From Endobacterium cereale (lineage in GTDB: Bacteria > Pseudomonadota > Alphaproteobacteria > Rhizobiales > Rhizobiaceae): a stretch of DNA of 64,000 nucleotides. The notes under the pieces were generated by a model that saw only the letters and a list, made by a program, of their open reading frames with translations, did not search any database and was not told the origin of the DNA. The stretch lies in the NCBI RefSeq assembly GCF_009617585.1, contig NZ_WIXI01000047.1, forward strand, positions 1 through 64,000, read 5' to 3'. A program made the translations under genes and the position numbers. This document shows positions 8,541 to 17,264 of this stretch, piece after piece. Position 1 is the stretch's first letter. Every line of letters begins with the position of its first letter.

Positions 8541-9767
8541 TCAGCCGCCCTTCACCGAACCGGCGAGAAGCCCCCGCACGAGGTAACGCTGCAGGGCAAA
8601 AAAGACGAGAATGGGGACAATGATGGTGATGAAGGCGGAGGCCGTGAGGATTTCCCACTTGCCGCCCATGGAGCCCAGAAGCGCATTAAGCGCGCCGGTC
8701 AGCACCAGCTGATCCTTGCCGGTGCCAAGGAAAACCATGGCGACCAGCAGGTCGTTCCATGTCCACAGGAACTGGAAAATCGAGAAGGAGGCGAGCGCCG
8801 GGAAGGACAAAGGCAGCACGATCTTCACGAAGATTTCAAAATCGCTGGCACCATCGACGCGGGCGGATTCGATGATCTCCTTCGGCAGACCGGAAATGTA
8901 GTTGCGCAAGAGATAGATGGCGAGAGGCATGCCGAAGGCCGAATGCGCCAGCCAGACGCCGGCGTAGCTGCGTGACGGGATACCGAAGAACGAACCGATA
9001 TCGTTGTAGAGCGTCAGCAGCGGGATCAGCGCCATTTGCAGCGGCACGACGATCAGGCCAACCACCACGGCGATCAGCAGTGTGCGGCCGGGAAAATGCA
9101 TCCATGACAGCGCATAGGCCGCGAAGGCCGCGATCAGGATGGGGATGATGGTGGCGGGTACGGCGACGGTGAGCGAATTGACAAAGGCCTGACCGATACC
9201 AGCAGAGGTCAGTACGTCGCGATAGTTCTGGGTGGTGAATTCGGGCGCGGTAGCGAGCGAAACGTAAACGCGTTTTGGGCGTTTGTCGTCGAAGGCGGCA
9301 CCCTTGCTGTAAATGTATGAACCATCCTGATTGATCTGCAGGGTTTCGCCATCGCCGATATCAGCGGGTTTGCCGACCTCGAAGGCCGATGGGTCCTGCA
9401 CGCGTACACCAAAAGCGCTGACGCTGCCTGCGGCATTGCCCTCGAAGATGGAACCGGAGATGACGAAGCGGCCACCCTCTTCCTTTTGTGTCGCGGGATC
9501 GGCGAGCCGGACGGCTTCCATCTGGGTGGAGCCGCTAAAGGCCGTCCACCAGCCGGATGCGGTGATCTGCTCCTTGTCGCGCACCGAGGTGACGAGAATG
9601 CCGAGCGTCGGGATCAGCCACAGGATGACGATGGCGAGCACGCTGAGATGCACGAGCAGACGCGGCAAGCCGACGCGGCGCAGGCGGGTGCCAATCGAGG
9701 GCGAAGTGGCTCGTGGGTTGCTCGGCAGCGGCGGGACGGTGGTGGTCGTGGTTGCAGTTGCGGCCAT
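8541..9767 (-). CDS. aglG: Alpha-glucoside ABC transporter permease (MalG type)
   Basis: This 408-residue inner-membrane permease has the MalG-type EAA loop (IESARVDGASDFEIFVKIVL) that contacts the ATPase. A first membrane segment near residues 35-58 is followed by an unusually long hydrophilic region (about 60-185) before the remaining helices. ATG 9767 has AGGGA upstream and lies 1 bp after the aglF stop; an ATG at 9785 is also in frame. It pairs with AglF to form the channel. Confidence 0.93.
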   Translation of the reverse strand: MAATATTTTTVPPLPSNPRATSPSIGTRLRRVGLPRLLVHLSVLAIVILWLIPTLGILVTSVRDKEQITASGWWTAFSGSTQMEAVRLADPATQKEEGGRFVISGSIFEGNAAGSVSAFGVRVQDPSAFEVGKPADIGDGETLQINQDGSYIYSKGAAFDDKRPKRVYVSLATAPEFTTQNYRDVLTSAGIGQAFVNSLTVAVPATIIPILIAAFAAYALSWMHFPGRTLLIAVVVGLIVVPLQMALIPLLTLYNDIGSFFGIPSRSYAGVWLAHSAFGMPLAIYLLRNYISGLPKEIIESARVDGASDFEIFVKIVLPLSFPALASFSIFQFLWTWNDLLVAMVFLGTGKDQLVLTGALNALLGSMGGKWEILTASAFITIIVPILVFFALQRYLVRGLLAGSVKGG

Positions 9768-9768
9768 G

Positions 9769-10782
9769 TCAGTGTCCCTCCGCATCGCGATGCGCCTGGC
9801 GGATATTCCAGATCATGATCGGCGTGACGGCCAGCATGATGACCAGCGCGATGACAGCACTTCGGCCGCTGTCGCCACCGCCGCGGAACATCCAGTCGAA
9901 CATCAGGTTGGCGAGCACCATCGTGTTCCATTGGCCATTGGTCATGGTCAGCACGATATCGAAGACTTTCAGAACCAGAATGGTGATCGTCGTCCAGACC
10001 ACGGCAATCGTGCCCCAGATCTGCGGCACCATGATCTTCCAGAAAATCTGCCAGCCGTTGGCGCCATCGATCACGGCCGCCTCGATGGTTTCCTCCGGAA
10101 TGCCGCGAAGTGCTGCCGACAGGATGACCATGGCAAAACCGGTCTGGATCCAGATGAGGATGAGCATCAGGAAAAAGTTGTTCCAGAAGGGCAAGGAAAT
10201 CCAGATCTGTGGGTCGCCGCCGATCGCCTTCACGATGGCGTTCAAGAGGCCGATCTGCGTTTCGTTGCCGCCGCGGAATTCATAGATGAATTTCCAGATG
10301 ACCGATGCACCGACAAACGAGATCGCCATCGGCATGAAGATGATGCTTTTGGCGATATTGCCCCACCAGATGCGGTCGGTCAGCACGGCGATGACGAGGC
10401 CGAAAAATGTGCAGGCGGCGGGCACGACGGCAAGCCAGAGGATGTTGTTGAAAATCGACTGGCGGAACTGCTGGTCGAAAAAGGCCCAGCGGTAATTGGC
10501 AAGGCCGACATATTGATCACCGGAGCGATCGTAGAAGGAGAGGATGAAGGTCGCGATCACCGGATAGACGAGATAGACGGCGATCAGGATCAGCGCGGGG
10601 CCTAAAAACAGCCAGGGGCGGATGGTGGCGCGGCGGTTGAGATTGACCGAAGCCTGACGGACATTGCCTTCAGGCACCGGCAGCGCCAGCGACAGAAGCC
10701 TGTCGGACAGCCAGTAATACAGCGCGCAGGCAAACACGCCAGCGACCATGATGCCGATGGCCGAAACGATCTGCGATATCAT
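9769..10782 (-). CDS. aglF: Alpha-glucoside ABC transporter permease (MalF type)
   Basis: This 337-residue inner-membrane protein has an extra N-terminal helix (about 5-25) and then six predicted helices. The EAA loop reads EETIEAAVIDGANGWQIFWK. It forms the channel with AglG. It starts 286 bp after the aglE stop; that gap carries two strong palindromes, whereas aglF-aglG-aglA-aglK are tightly spaced. Confidence 0.93.
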   Translation of the reverse strand: MISQIVSAIGIMVAGVFACALYYWLSDRLLSLALPVPEGNVRQASVNLNRRATIRPWLFLGPALILIAVYLVYPVIATFILSFYDRSGDQYVGLANYRWAFFDQQFRQSIFNNILWLAVVPAACTFFGLVIAVLTDRIWWGNIAKSIIFMPMAISFVGASVIWKFIYEFRGGNETQIGLLNAIVKAIGGDPQIWISLPFWNNFFLMLILIWIQTGFAMVILSAALRGIPEETIEAAVIDGANGWQIFWKIMVPQIWGTIAVVWTTITILVLKVFDIVLTMTNGQWNTMVLANLMFDWMFRGGGDSGRSAVIALVIMLAVTPIMIWNIRQAHRDAEGH

Positions 10783-10872
10783 TGTTCCCTCCCCTTTGTG
10801 CCGCCTGCTTGTTGTGTTGATTGCAGCAACGTTATTCCCGGTATGCGACTTCCAAGTCCGGCTTGTGGTTGG

Positions 10873-10895
10873 ATCCTCGGGTCAAGCCCGAGGAT
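10873..10895. repeat. Intergenic palindromic repeat 1 between aglE and aglF
   Basis: Arms ATCCTCGGG and CCCGAGGAT (9 bp, perfect) flank TCAAG. This is the widespread alphaproteobacterial palindrome often mis-called as a small ORF containing LGLDPRI. As RNA it forms a stable stem between the binding-protein and permease messages. Confidence 0.7.
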
Positions 10896-10987
10896 GACGA
10901 GTGTGTGGGGATGTGTCCAAGCCAAGTTGAGCGTTTTGCGTGCTGAGGCGTCTTTGGGGGGAAGACACTCCCCCTCCTCCGTCATCC

Positions 10988-11014
10988 TCACCCTCGGGTT
11001 AAACCCGAGGGTGA
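10988..11014. repeat. Intergenic palindromic repeat 2 between aglE and aglF
   Basis: Arms TCACCCTCGGGTT and AACCCGAGGGTGA are perfect over 13 bp with one central base. It is related to repeat 1. The 286-bp gap 10783-11068 holds only these repeats and no credible gene. By analogy with malE-malF of E. coli, such stems may shield the 3' end of the aglE message. Confidence 0.7.
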
Positions 11015-11068
11015 CACGAGGATCCATACCCAAGCTCGCCACCCTCACCGAATCGAGTGGCTCAGCCC

Positions 11069-12430
11069 CTACTTCAACCCATCCCAGGCCTTCTGGATAT
11101 CACCCGCCGCAGTCTTGGCATCCTTGCCGCCGACATAATCGATCATGCCGGTCCAGAAGGCACCGGCGCCGATCTTGCCCGGCATCATGTCGGATGCGTC
11201 GAAGCGGAAGGTCGTGGCCGTGGTCAGCAACTCGCCCTGCTTGCGCAGCACGTCATTGGCATAGGCATCCGGCTTCACGCCCTTGAACGGTGTCAGGAAC
11301 GAGGCCTGCGCCATCCACACCTCATGGGCGATCGGCGTTTTCAGAAATTCGATGAAGGCCTGTGCCGCCGGTGAATCCTTGGTGATGGAGAACATCGTGC
11401 CCGCGCCGAGAACCGGCTTGCCGAGTTCAGGCTTGGAGGCATAGGTCGGCAGGTAGAAGAAGTCGGCATCGACGCCCAGTTCCTTGTCCGGCGGGAAGAA
11501 GGACGGCACGAACGAGGCCTGATGGTGCAGGTAGCACTTTGGCGGGATGTCGAAGAGGCCCTTGGGGCTATCGCGGAAGTCGGTGGAGGAAACGGCTGCC
11601 GCGCCGCCCGAGACATATTTGTCGTTCTTGGCAAACTTGCCGAATTCCTCGATGGCGCCGACCACGGCCTGATCATCGAACTTGATCTCGTTCGACACCC
11701 ACTTGTCATAGGTTTCCGGCGACTGCGTGCGCAGCATCATGTCTTCCACCCAGTCGGTGGCAGGCCAGCCGGTGGCGCCGCCCGAACCGAGGCCAATGCA
11801 CCACGGCACGCCGCCATCCTCGACGATCTGGTCGGACAGTTTTATCAGGTCCTCCATGGTCTCAGGGACCTCGTAACCGGCTTCCTCAAAGTTTTCCGGC
11901 ACGTACCAGACGAGCGATTTCAGATCGACCTTGAACGGGAAACCGAAATAGGCCTCCTTGCCGTCCTTGCCCTTGTAGGTGCCGTATTTGATCCAGTCCT
12001 CGCCGGAACCGTAATTGGTTTTCACCCACTCATCCGTGCCTTGGGCGAGTGGCGTCAAAAAACCCTTGGTGGCGAGATCGGCCAGCAGGCCCGGCTGCGG
12101 AATGATGGCGATATTGGGCGGAGAACCGGCCTGCGTATCGATGACGATCTGCTGCTCGTAATTTTCCGAGGAGGAATATTTGCCGTTGATGCCGGTGGCT
12201 GCGTTGAAATAGGCAAGCACGCTGTTGAACAGCACCTCATCCTCGCCGCGCCATGGTCCGAACAGCGTCAGCGACTGGCCCTTGAGGTCGCCATGCGCCG
12301 CCTTGAAATCCTCAAAACTCTTCCAGTTGAATTTTGCGTCCTTGCCCGGCTCGAATTTCAGCTCCTGCGCAACCGCTCCCGTTGCCACCAGCGCCGCCAG
12401 TGCCGTTCCCATCCAAAATGACAGTTTCAT
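11069..12430 (-). CDS. aglE: Alpha-glucoside periplasmic binding protein
   Basis: This 453-residue family 1 solute-binding protein begins with a clear signal peptide (MKLSFWMGTALAALVATGAV, cleavage near AQ-EL). It captures alpha-glucosides and delivers them to AglFG. Typical features include LTLFGPWRGEDEVLF near the N-terminus and multiple Trp/Tyr ligand-site candidates. ATG 12430 was chosen because GGGAGG lies 7 nt upstream and the signal peptide starts there. It is the first gene of the operon. The activator/repressor gene aglR found beside it in Sinorhizobium is not present here. Confidence 0.95.
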   Translation of the reverse strand: MKLSFWMGTALAALVATGAVAQELKFEPGKDAKFNWKSFEDFKAAHGDLKGQSLTLFGPWRGEDEVLFNSVLAYFNAATGINGKYSSSENYEQQIVIDTQAGSPPNIAIIPQPGLLADLATKGFLTPLAQGTDEWVKTNYGSGEDWIKYGTYKGKDGKEAYFGFPFKVDLKSLVWYVPENFEEAGYEVPETMEDLIKLSDQIVEDGGVPWCIGLGSGGATGWPATDWVEDMMLRTQSPETYDKWVSNEIKFDDQAVVGAIEEFGKFAKNDKYVSGGAAAVSSTDFRDSPKGLFDIPPKCYLHHQASFVPSFFPPDKELGVDADFFYLPTYASKPELGKPVLGAGTMFSITKDSPAAQAFIEFLKTPIAHEVWMAQASFLTPFKGVKPDAYANDVLRKQGELLTTATTFRFDASDMMPGKIGAGAFWTGMIDYVGGKDAKTAAGDIQKAWDGLK

Positions 12431-12481
12431 CGTCAGCCTCCCGCCTTGTGCGCGGTCGCGTCGCCGCGCTTCTCCACCGCA

Positions 12482-12495
12482 GTACGAAAACGTAC
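12482..12495. promoter_or_regulatory. Candidate operator upstream of aglE
   Basis: GTACG-AAAA-CGTAC is a perfect 5+4+5 inverted repeat, 52-65 bp upstream of the aglE ATG, in the 117-bp gap after folD. The dyad and position suit a repressor or activator site for sugar induction. Its cognate regulator is not in the window. Confidence 0.4.
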
Positions 12496-12547
12496 CATGT
12501 GTAGAAGACATAAGGCGCTGCCGGAGGAGTCAACCCCCGGTGAAGGC

Positions 12548-13447
12548 TCAGAATTTCGGAACCGCAACTCCAAGTGCGCGGCTGGCGGCAACGACGGTGT
12601 TTGCCATCAGCATGGCGATGGTCATCGGACCGACTCCACCCGGTACCGGCGTGATCGATCCGGCCACTTTTTCGCACTCTGAAAAGGCAACATCACCCAC
12701 CAGGCGGGTCTTGCCCACCCCCTTTTCAGGGGCGGGAATGCGGTTGATGCCGACATCGATGATCGTGGCGCCGGGCTTGACCCAATCGGCCTTGACCATT
12801 TCGCTGCGTCCAACAGCCGCAACCAGAATGTCCGCATTTTTGCAGATCGAAGCGAGATCCTTGCTGCGCGAATGCGCCATCGTCACCGTTGCATTGGCGG
12901 CGAGCAGAAGCAGCGCCATCGGCTTGCCAAAAAGGTTGGAACGGCCGATGACCACGGCATTCAGGCCGGAGAGATCGTCGCCCAAAGCCTGCTTCACCAG
13001 AAGCATGGAACCCGCGGGCGTGCAGGAGACGAGACCGGTTTCAAAATCGCCCGTGGCGATCTTGCCCGCGTTGACGACATGCAGACCGTCGACGTCTTTT
13101 TCCGGCGCGACGAGTTGCGTCACGCCCTCGCTGTCGAGATTTTTGGGCAGCGGCAGTTGCACGAGGATGCCGTGAATGGCCGGATCGGCATTGAGTTCGG
13201 CCACGAGAGCCTCAAGGGCTTCCTGCGTCGTATCACCGGGAAGGCTGTGCTGGATGGAGTTGAAACCGCACTGTTTTGCCATGCGGCTTTTGGCGGCAAC
13301 ATAGGTATGGCTGGCGGCATCGTCACCGACGATAACGACGGCGAGACCGGGGCGGACACCTTTCTGGCCTTCGAGAGCGGCGGACGCTTGCGTGACCGTG
13401 GCGATGACCTTTTCAGCCGCCAGTTTGCCGTCGATTACCGTTGCCAT
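12548..13447 (-). CDS. folD: Methylenetetrahydrofolate dehydrogenase/cyclohydrolase
   Basis: This 299-residue bifunctional cytoplasmic enzyme interconverts 5,10-methylene-, methenyl- and 10-formyl-tetrahydrofolate. The catalytic YxxxK motif is in [17 protein letters not shown], the substrate-loop motif is [13 protein letters not shown], and the NADP site motif is [17 protein letters not shown]. Length is normal for FolD. It lies just upstream of aglE on the same strand, but the operator-like dyad and signals in the gap suggest separate control. Confidence 0.95.
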   Translation of the reverse strand: MATVIDGKLAAEKVIATVTQASAALEGQKGVRPGLAVVIVGDDAASHTYVAAKSRMAKQCGFNSIQHSLPGDTTQEALEALVAELNADPAIHGILVQLPLPKNLDSEGVTQLVAPEKDVDGLHVVNAGKIATGDFETGLVSCTPAGSMLLVKQALGDDLSGLNAVVIGRSNLFGKPMALLLLAANATVTMAHSRSKDLASICKNADILVAAVGRSEMVKADWVKPGATIIDVGINRIPAPEKGVGKTRLVGDVAFSECEKVAGSITPVPGGVGPMTIAMLMANTVVAASRALGVAVPKF

Positions 13448-13574
13448 GCGCGCCTCGCTTCCAAAATGTCAGTGAACATTGCCTGAGCACAAGGCCTATG
13501 CTGGGAAATGCGGCGAATGGCAAGCTTCGCGGCGGACAAACGGTACACCGTTCGCGACGTGGACTACGAAAAGA

Positions 13575-15380
13575 TCAGCGCTGACCGGCAGCGCGGCGTT
13601 CGTTGAATTCGGCCACCCGTTCGCGCAGCGACATGATGTCCTGACGCAGGGCGGCGGTCCTACGCTCCTCTTCGGGCTCTTCTTCGTAATGCGGGGCGAT
13701 GGTCACGCCACCGGCCATGACGGCGGCAACCAGCGGCGGAAGATGCGTTTCGGCCTGTTCTTCCCGCATCCGGTTGGCGAGCAGCAGTTCGCGGACACGG
13801 TCTGCCAGCGGCGTGGAACTATTGGCAGCGACCGGATAATCATGCTCATTGCTCAGCAGGTCCGGCTCTTCCTCGGCATACGCGTCGTGATGGCCGTAAT
13901 ATTCCTGATGATATTCCTCGTCATCCCGATCGAGAGCGGCCGGAAGCACATCTTGGGCAATGGTCGCAACGACAGGCACTTCGACGGTCCGCAACGGCAC
14001 GACCGGCTGTGATTGCAGCAAATCTATTTCCTCGCCGTCGAACAGGTCCTCTTCTTCCTCGGCGACGGTATATTCATCCTCGTCCGCCAGACGGCGCGGA
14101 AGCGCAAAGCCGAGGACCAAGCCGAAACCAAGGCCCAGCATGGCGCCGATGCCGGAGAGCATCCACATCGGCAGGCCCACCGGCTCCGCAGTGGCGACAT
14201 TGGCCGGCGCGACGGTCTTGACCGAGATAGGGCCGGCAACAGCGGCCGCATCGAGGCGCTGGACAGAACCGAGGTAATCCTGCCTCGCCTTTTCGGCTTT
14301 GGCCTGCAAATCGGCAAGTGCCTGTGCCTCGGGCGACGGTGGCGTGGCAGCCATCTTCTGCAGGCGCGTTTTCAGTTCTGCCAGATCCTTGGCCACAGTC
14401 GCTTCCTGCTGCTTCAGCGATGTGGAAAGACGCATCAGGGCCGCATCGATCTTGCCGCGTGCTTCACTGAGCGCCGCCTGCGCTGCCAGAAGGCGCGGAT
14501 GGCGCGGCCCGAGACTGGCGGATAGCTGGTCAACCAGAAGCTTGGCATCCACATGTGTCTGACGCATCTGATCGATGCCCGAATAATCGAAGGCAGACGA
14601 CAAAGTGGTGGTCAGCACATCGGTCGATGATGTTGCAGATACCGTTTTGACATCGTCCCGCAACCGGGCGACATTTGCCTCCTGGGTGGCAATCTCCTGT
14701 TCAAGAGCAAGCCGTTCGGTCTCGGTTCGGCGCAAGGCACTGCCGTCACCGCTTTTGGCAAGTGCCTCGGACACGGCGGTATCCGCCTGCTGCATCGCCC
14801 GCTCAAGCCCTTCTGCGTGCATGCGGGTCGAGCGGATCGCAGCCCCACTCAGTTCCCGCTGATAAAGTTCCGCCACCGCACGCGCAATGCGCGTCGACTT
14901 GCGGGCATCGCGCGTTTCGACGGCGATGACGATGCGCCGGCCGCTCGCATCCGGTACTGCAGTGAAGGTGGCGGACAGGCGCTCCCGCATTTTGGCATCG
15001 GCGGCGGATACGGTCATCGCCTTACCGGTGAGGATATCGGAGACGACGCCGATAGCGCTCGGCCCAGATACGGAAAACTCTTCGTCGCGTGCAAGATCAA
15101 GCGTGCGGGCCATGCCATCGAGATTGGCGACAGAGCGCACCGCCTTGCCCGCTTCCTCGATCGCGCTCTGCCTTTCTGCCTTTGACAGGCCGGCGGCATC
15201 GACGCCGATGATCGTTTCCACGGCATATCTGCGAGTAAGGTCATGACCGAAAAACTGTGGTGCGGCAGCGCCGGCGACAACAAGCACCGACGTTGTCAGT
15301 GCCAGCAGCACCTTGCGTGTCTTGCCGCTTTCCGCATTGCTCAGCGGATGCGATCGCTCGTGATGTTCCGGTGCAAACAT
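13575..15380 (-). CDS. Wzz/GumC-like polysaccharide chain-length protein
   Basis: This 601-residue inner-membrane protein has the layout of a polysaccharide co-polymerase. Transmembrane segments lie near residues 25-47 and 403-428, with a periplasmic domain between them that includes a coiled coil (about 190-370, rich in A/E/Q/R/L). An acidic cytoplasmic tail of about 170 residues (DEDEYTVAEEEEDLFDGEE) follows. No Walker motifs or tyrosine-rich kinase tail are seen, so it is not a full BY-kinase. Its neighbour at 15495-16187 resembles a polysaccharide glycosyltransferase, suggesting a surface-polysaccharide role. The polymer is unknown. Confidence 0.7.
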   Translation of the reverse strand: MFAPEHHERSHPLSNAESGKTRKVLLALTTSVLVVAGAAAPQFFGHDLTRRYAVETIIGVDAAGLSKAERQSAIEEAGKAVRSVANLDGMARTLDLARDEEFSVSGPSAIGVVSDILTGKAMTVSAADAKMRERLSATFTAVPDASGRRIVIAVETRDARKSTRIARAVAELYQRELSGAAIRSTRMHAEGLERAMQQADTAVSEALAKSGDGSALRRTETERLALEQEIATQEANVARLRDDVKTVSATSSTDVLTTTLSSAFDYSGIDQMRQTHVDAKLLVDQLSASLGPRHPRLLAAQAALSEARGKIDAALMRLSTSLKQQEATVAKDLAELKTRLQKMAATPPSPEAQALADLQAKAEKARQDYLGSVQRLDAAAVAGPISVKTVAPANVATAEPVGLPMWMLSGIGAMLGLGFGLVLGFALPRRLADEDEYTVAEEEEDLFDGEEIDLLQSQPVVPLRTVEVPVVATIAQDVLPAALDRDDEEYHQEYYGHHDAYAEEEPDLLSNEHDYPVAANSSTPLADRVRELLLANRMREEQAETHLPPLVAAVMAGGVTIAPHYEEEPEEERRTAALRQDIMSLRERVAEFNERRAAGQR

Positions 15381-15494
15381 TGTGCCGAACCGCGCTTGTC
15401 TATGATTAAGACATGCTAAAGTTTTCTGGCAAACAAAACGTTAACGTCTTACCGAAACGCACCTATATGGCGAATTTTTCACCGACACGAAACA

Positions 15495-16187
15495 TTAAGG
15501 GTTGCGACCGTTAAACGCCGCCCCGGCCATGACGATCAAGCCGTTATGGCGCAGGCTGACCGCCTGCTCGAAACGGATCTCCTCGCCGAAACCGCAGGCA
15601 TCGACGATGACCAGATCAGGAACCGAACCGACAAAACCGGCAACGCCTTCAGGGGCGACGATGCCGTTACCGATATCTGTGGCGCGGACGACAGTAAGCA
15701 TATGCCAGGGAGCGTGCTGCGACAGGTGCGCGCGCATCGCTTCAAGTCGAGGAAGACCGGCTCCGACAAGTGCGACATGGCAACGGGGCACGAAGGTCAG
15801 CAGCGCATCCACAAAGCCCTTGGTGTCGAACCGGCTCTTCAGCGGACCACCACCCTGCCAACGCGCCATCATCGACAATGTGCGACTGGCGGGCAGCAAG
15901 ATACGGTTGGCGAGAACGGCGCGACAATCTGCGTCGATGGACAGCCGCAAGGCAGTCTGGCCGTCGATGAACGACAGTGTCCGCGGGGCCTGGCGCAAAT
16001 TGGAGAGGAGCTCAACATAGGTGAGCGTCTCTGTCCATTCCATGTCGCAAACCGTAACACCGAGCAGGTTGCGAAGGCCATCCGGCTGAACTGCGGAAGT
16101 CCATTCGCCCTGATGATCAAGGCCGGCGAAAACGCCGGAATGCGCAGATGGGGAAATCGAAAGTTGAGCGGGTCGCATCGTCGCCAT
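15495..16187 (-). CDS. Divergent WecG/TagA/CpsF-like protein
   Basis: This 230-residue protein follows the layout of the WecG/TagA/CpsF glycosyltransferases: an early LLGVTVCDMEWTETLTYVEL (family ILGVPVD...), a middle SFIDGQTALRLS (family nfvNahs), and a late VPDLVIVDACGFGEEIRFEQ (family aDivlVglG.PkQE.w). Where the family has a conserved LPDG, with a proposed catalytic Asp, this protein has LLPASRT, so it may be inactive or altered. It lies upstream of the Wzz-like gene on the same strand and may be co-transcribed with it. The assignment is by eye. Confidence 0.5.
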   Translation of the reverse strand: MATMRPAQLSISPSAHSGVFAGLDHQGEWTSAVQPDGLRNLLGVTVCDMEWTETLTYVELLSNLRQAPRTLSFIDGQTALRLSIDADCRAVLANRILLPASRTLSMMARWQGGGPLKSRFDTKGFVDALLTFVPRCHVALVGAGLPRLEAMRAHLSQHAPWHMLTVVRATDIGNGIVAPEGVAGFVGSVPDLVIVDACGFGEEIRFEQAVSLRHNGLIVMAGAAFNGRNP

Positions 16188-16331
16188 TTCAGCCAGAGAA
16201 AGCCTGCGACGAGATGTATCACGCGGTGATGAAATCGCGTTTAAGCCGACAGGTGCAATCCGATGCGGTGGCTTAGGGAATAATTAACCATGACAGACAG
16301 GCCGCATTCAACGCGACCTGTCCGGATAGTC

Positions 16332-16874
16332 TTAATGGCCGCTGCTGGCGGGTGCAGCAACCGGCGTGCCTTCAACGATCTTGGTGGGCGCAACCTGGTT
16401 CTTCGCCGAACGCGAGGTATTTTCGCGAATGTCTTCCTTGCCGAGATAGTCGATCTGCTCGACCATCACATCGGTGACAGTGCCCTCACCCATCTTGGTG
16501 TTGAGGCCTTCCTTGATCTTCTGCTTGAAAGCTTCGAGCTTGAAAGCCTTGGTATTGGCGAGATCAATCATCTTGTTACCGACCAGCAGCGTATAAAGCT
16601 CGTCGGTCATCATCTCCGTCAGCGGCATCTGGGCGACGACATGCATCTTTTCCTTCGCCATCAGGAAGGAAATGCGGGTGATGAAATAACCGTTGACCGT
16701 GCCGTTGGCGAGCAACGGCACGTTGATCACTTCGCCCTTCACGACCTGCATGTTGGCAAGGCGCTGCGCTTCTTCATCGAGCGGCGGCGGTGGTGCCGAC
16801 GCGCGCACGGAGAAGAACACGGCACCGAGCGTAACAACGCAGACCCAGAGACCGGTGAGGATGAGCTTGACCAT
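16332..16874 (-). CDS. FliL-like membrane protein of the flagellar regulon
   Basis: One N-terminal transmembrane segment (about residues 4-25, LILTGLWVCVVTLGAVFFSV) anchors a periplasmic domain of about 150 residues. The order of strands and the helix KAFKLEAFKQKIKEGLNTKM recall the FliL periplasmic fold, although a clear fliL is at 38005-38535. Its ATG overlaps the stop of the preceding gene by one base (TGATG), so translation is coupled. It is the last gene of the flgE-to-fliR operon and is known as a conserved hypothetical in rhizobial clusters. The function is inferred only. Confidence 0.55.
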   Translation of the reverse strand: MVKLILTGLWVCVVTLGAVFFSVRASAPPPPLDEEAQRLANMQVVKGEVINVPLLANGTVNGYFITRISFLMAKEKMHVVAQMPLTEMMTDELYTLLVGNKMIDLANTKAFKLEAFKQKIKEGLNTKMGEGTVTDVMVEQIDYLGKEDIRENTSRSAKNQVAPTKIVEGTPVAAPASSGH

Positions 16875-17263
16875 CAGGCCTCGCTATAAAGGAACTGTTC
16901 CTGCGTATAGGTGCCGTCGCCGTCGGCATCGCGCACGGCATTCTTCAGAAGATCGGCAACCGTACGCACGGCATTGAGGTGAGCTTCGACGCGGCGGGCA
17001 TTGACCTTGAGCTTGGCCTTCAGCGCGTGCATCTGCTCGACATGATTGGCGGCCAGTTCCTTCGGGTCGGCGCTGCGGAAAAGCATGGTCAACTCATAAA
17101 GGCAACGGCTCTTGTGCGCGTTCGATACCTTGAAATCGAATTCCGGATCATGGCCGATCCGCTGGTTCTCATTCTCGATGATCATCTCCAAGCGGCCAAG
17201 CACCGTCTTGATGCGATAATCACTGGAAACCATTTCCATATGTTCCATTCCTGCTTTTGTCAT
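16874..17263 (-). CDS. Small helical protein, FlgN-like chaperone candidate
   Basis: This 129-residue protein is mostly helical, with repeated charged heptads (ELAANHVEQMHALKAKLKVN) and no membrane segment. Size and position just after flgJ fit a FlgN-type chaperone for the hook-junction proteins FlgK and FlgL, which are encoded in the same operon. No other FlgN candidate is in the window. The start may be the first ATG at 17263 or an internal Met (17248). Homology is too weak to be certain. Confidence 0.5.
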   Translation of the reverse strand: MTKAGMEHMEMVSSDYRIKTVLGRLEMIIENENQRIGHDPEFDFKVSNAHKSRCLYELTMLFRSADPKELAANHVEQMHALKAKLKVNARRVEAHLNAVRTVADLLKNAVRDADGDGTYTQEQFLYSEA

Positions 17264-17264
17264 A

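Noticed and set aside
6766..8586. 606-codon open frame on the plus strand opposite aglA
   Set aside because: It is antisense to a GH13 gene with intact catalytic residues, has no family similarity, and long antisense frames are common in GC-rich DNA.
9331..10605. 424-codon open frame on the plus strand opposite aglG/aglF
   Set aside because: It is antisense to two clear permease genes; no start context or recognisable domain.
10779..11048. Small minus-strand frame containing LGLDPRI between aglE and aglF
   Set aside because: It is produced by the two palindromic repeats; the same sequence is often mis-annotated as a protein in alphaproteobacteria.
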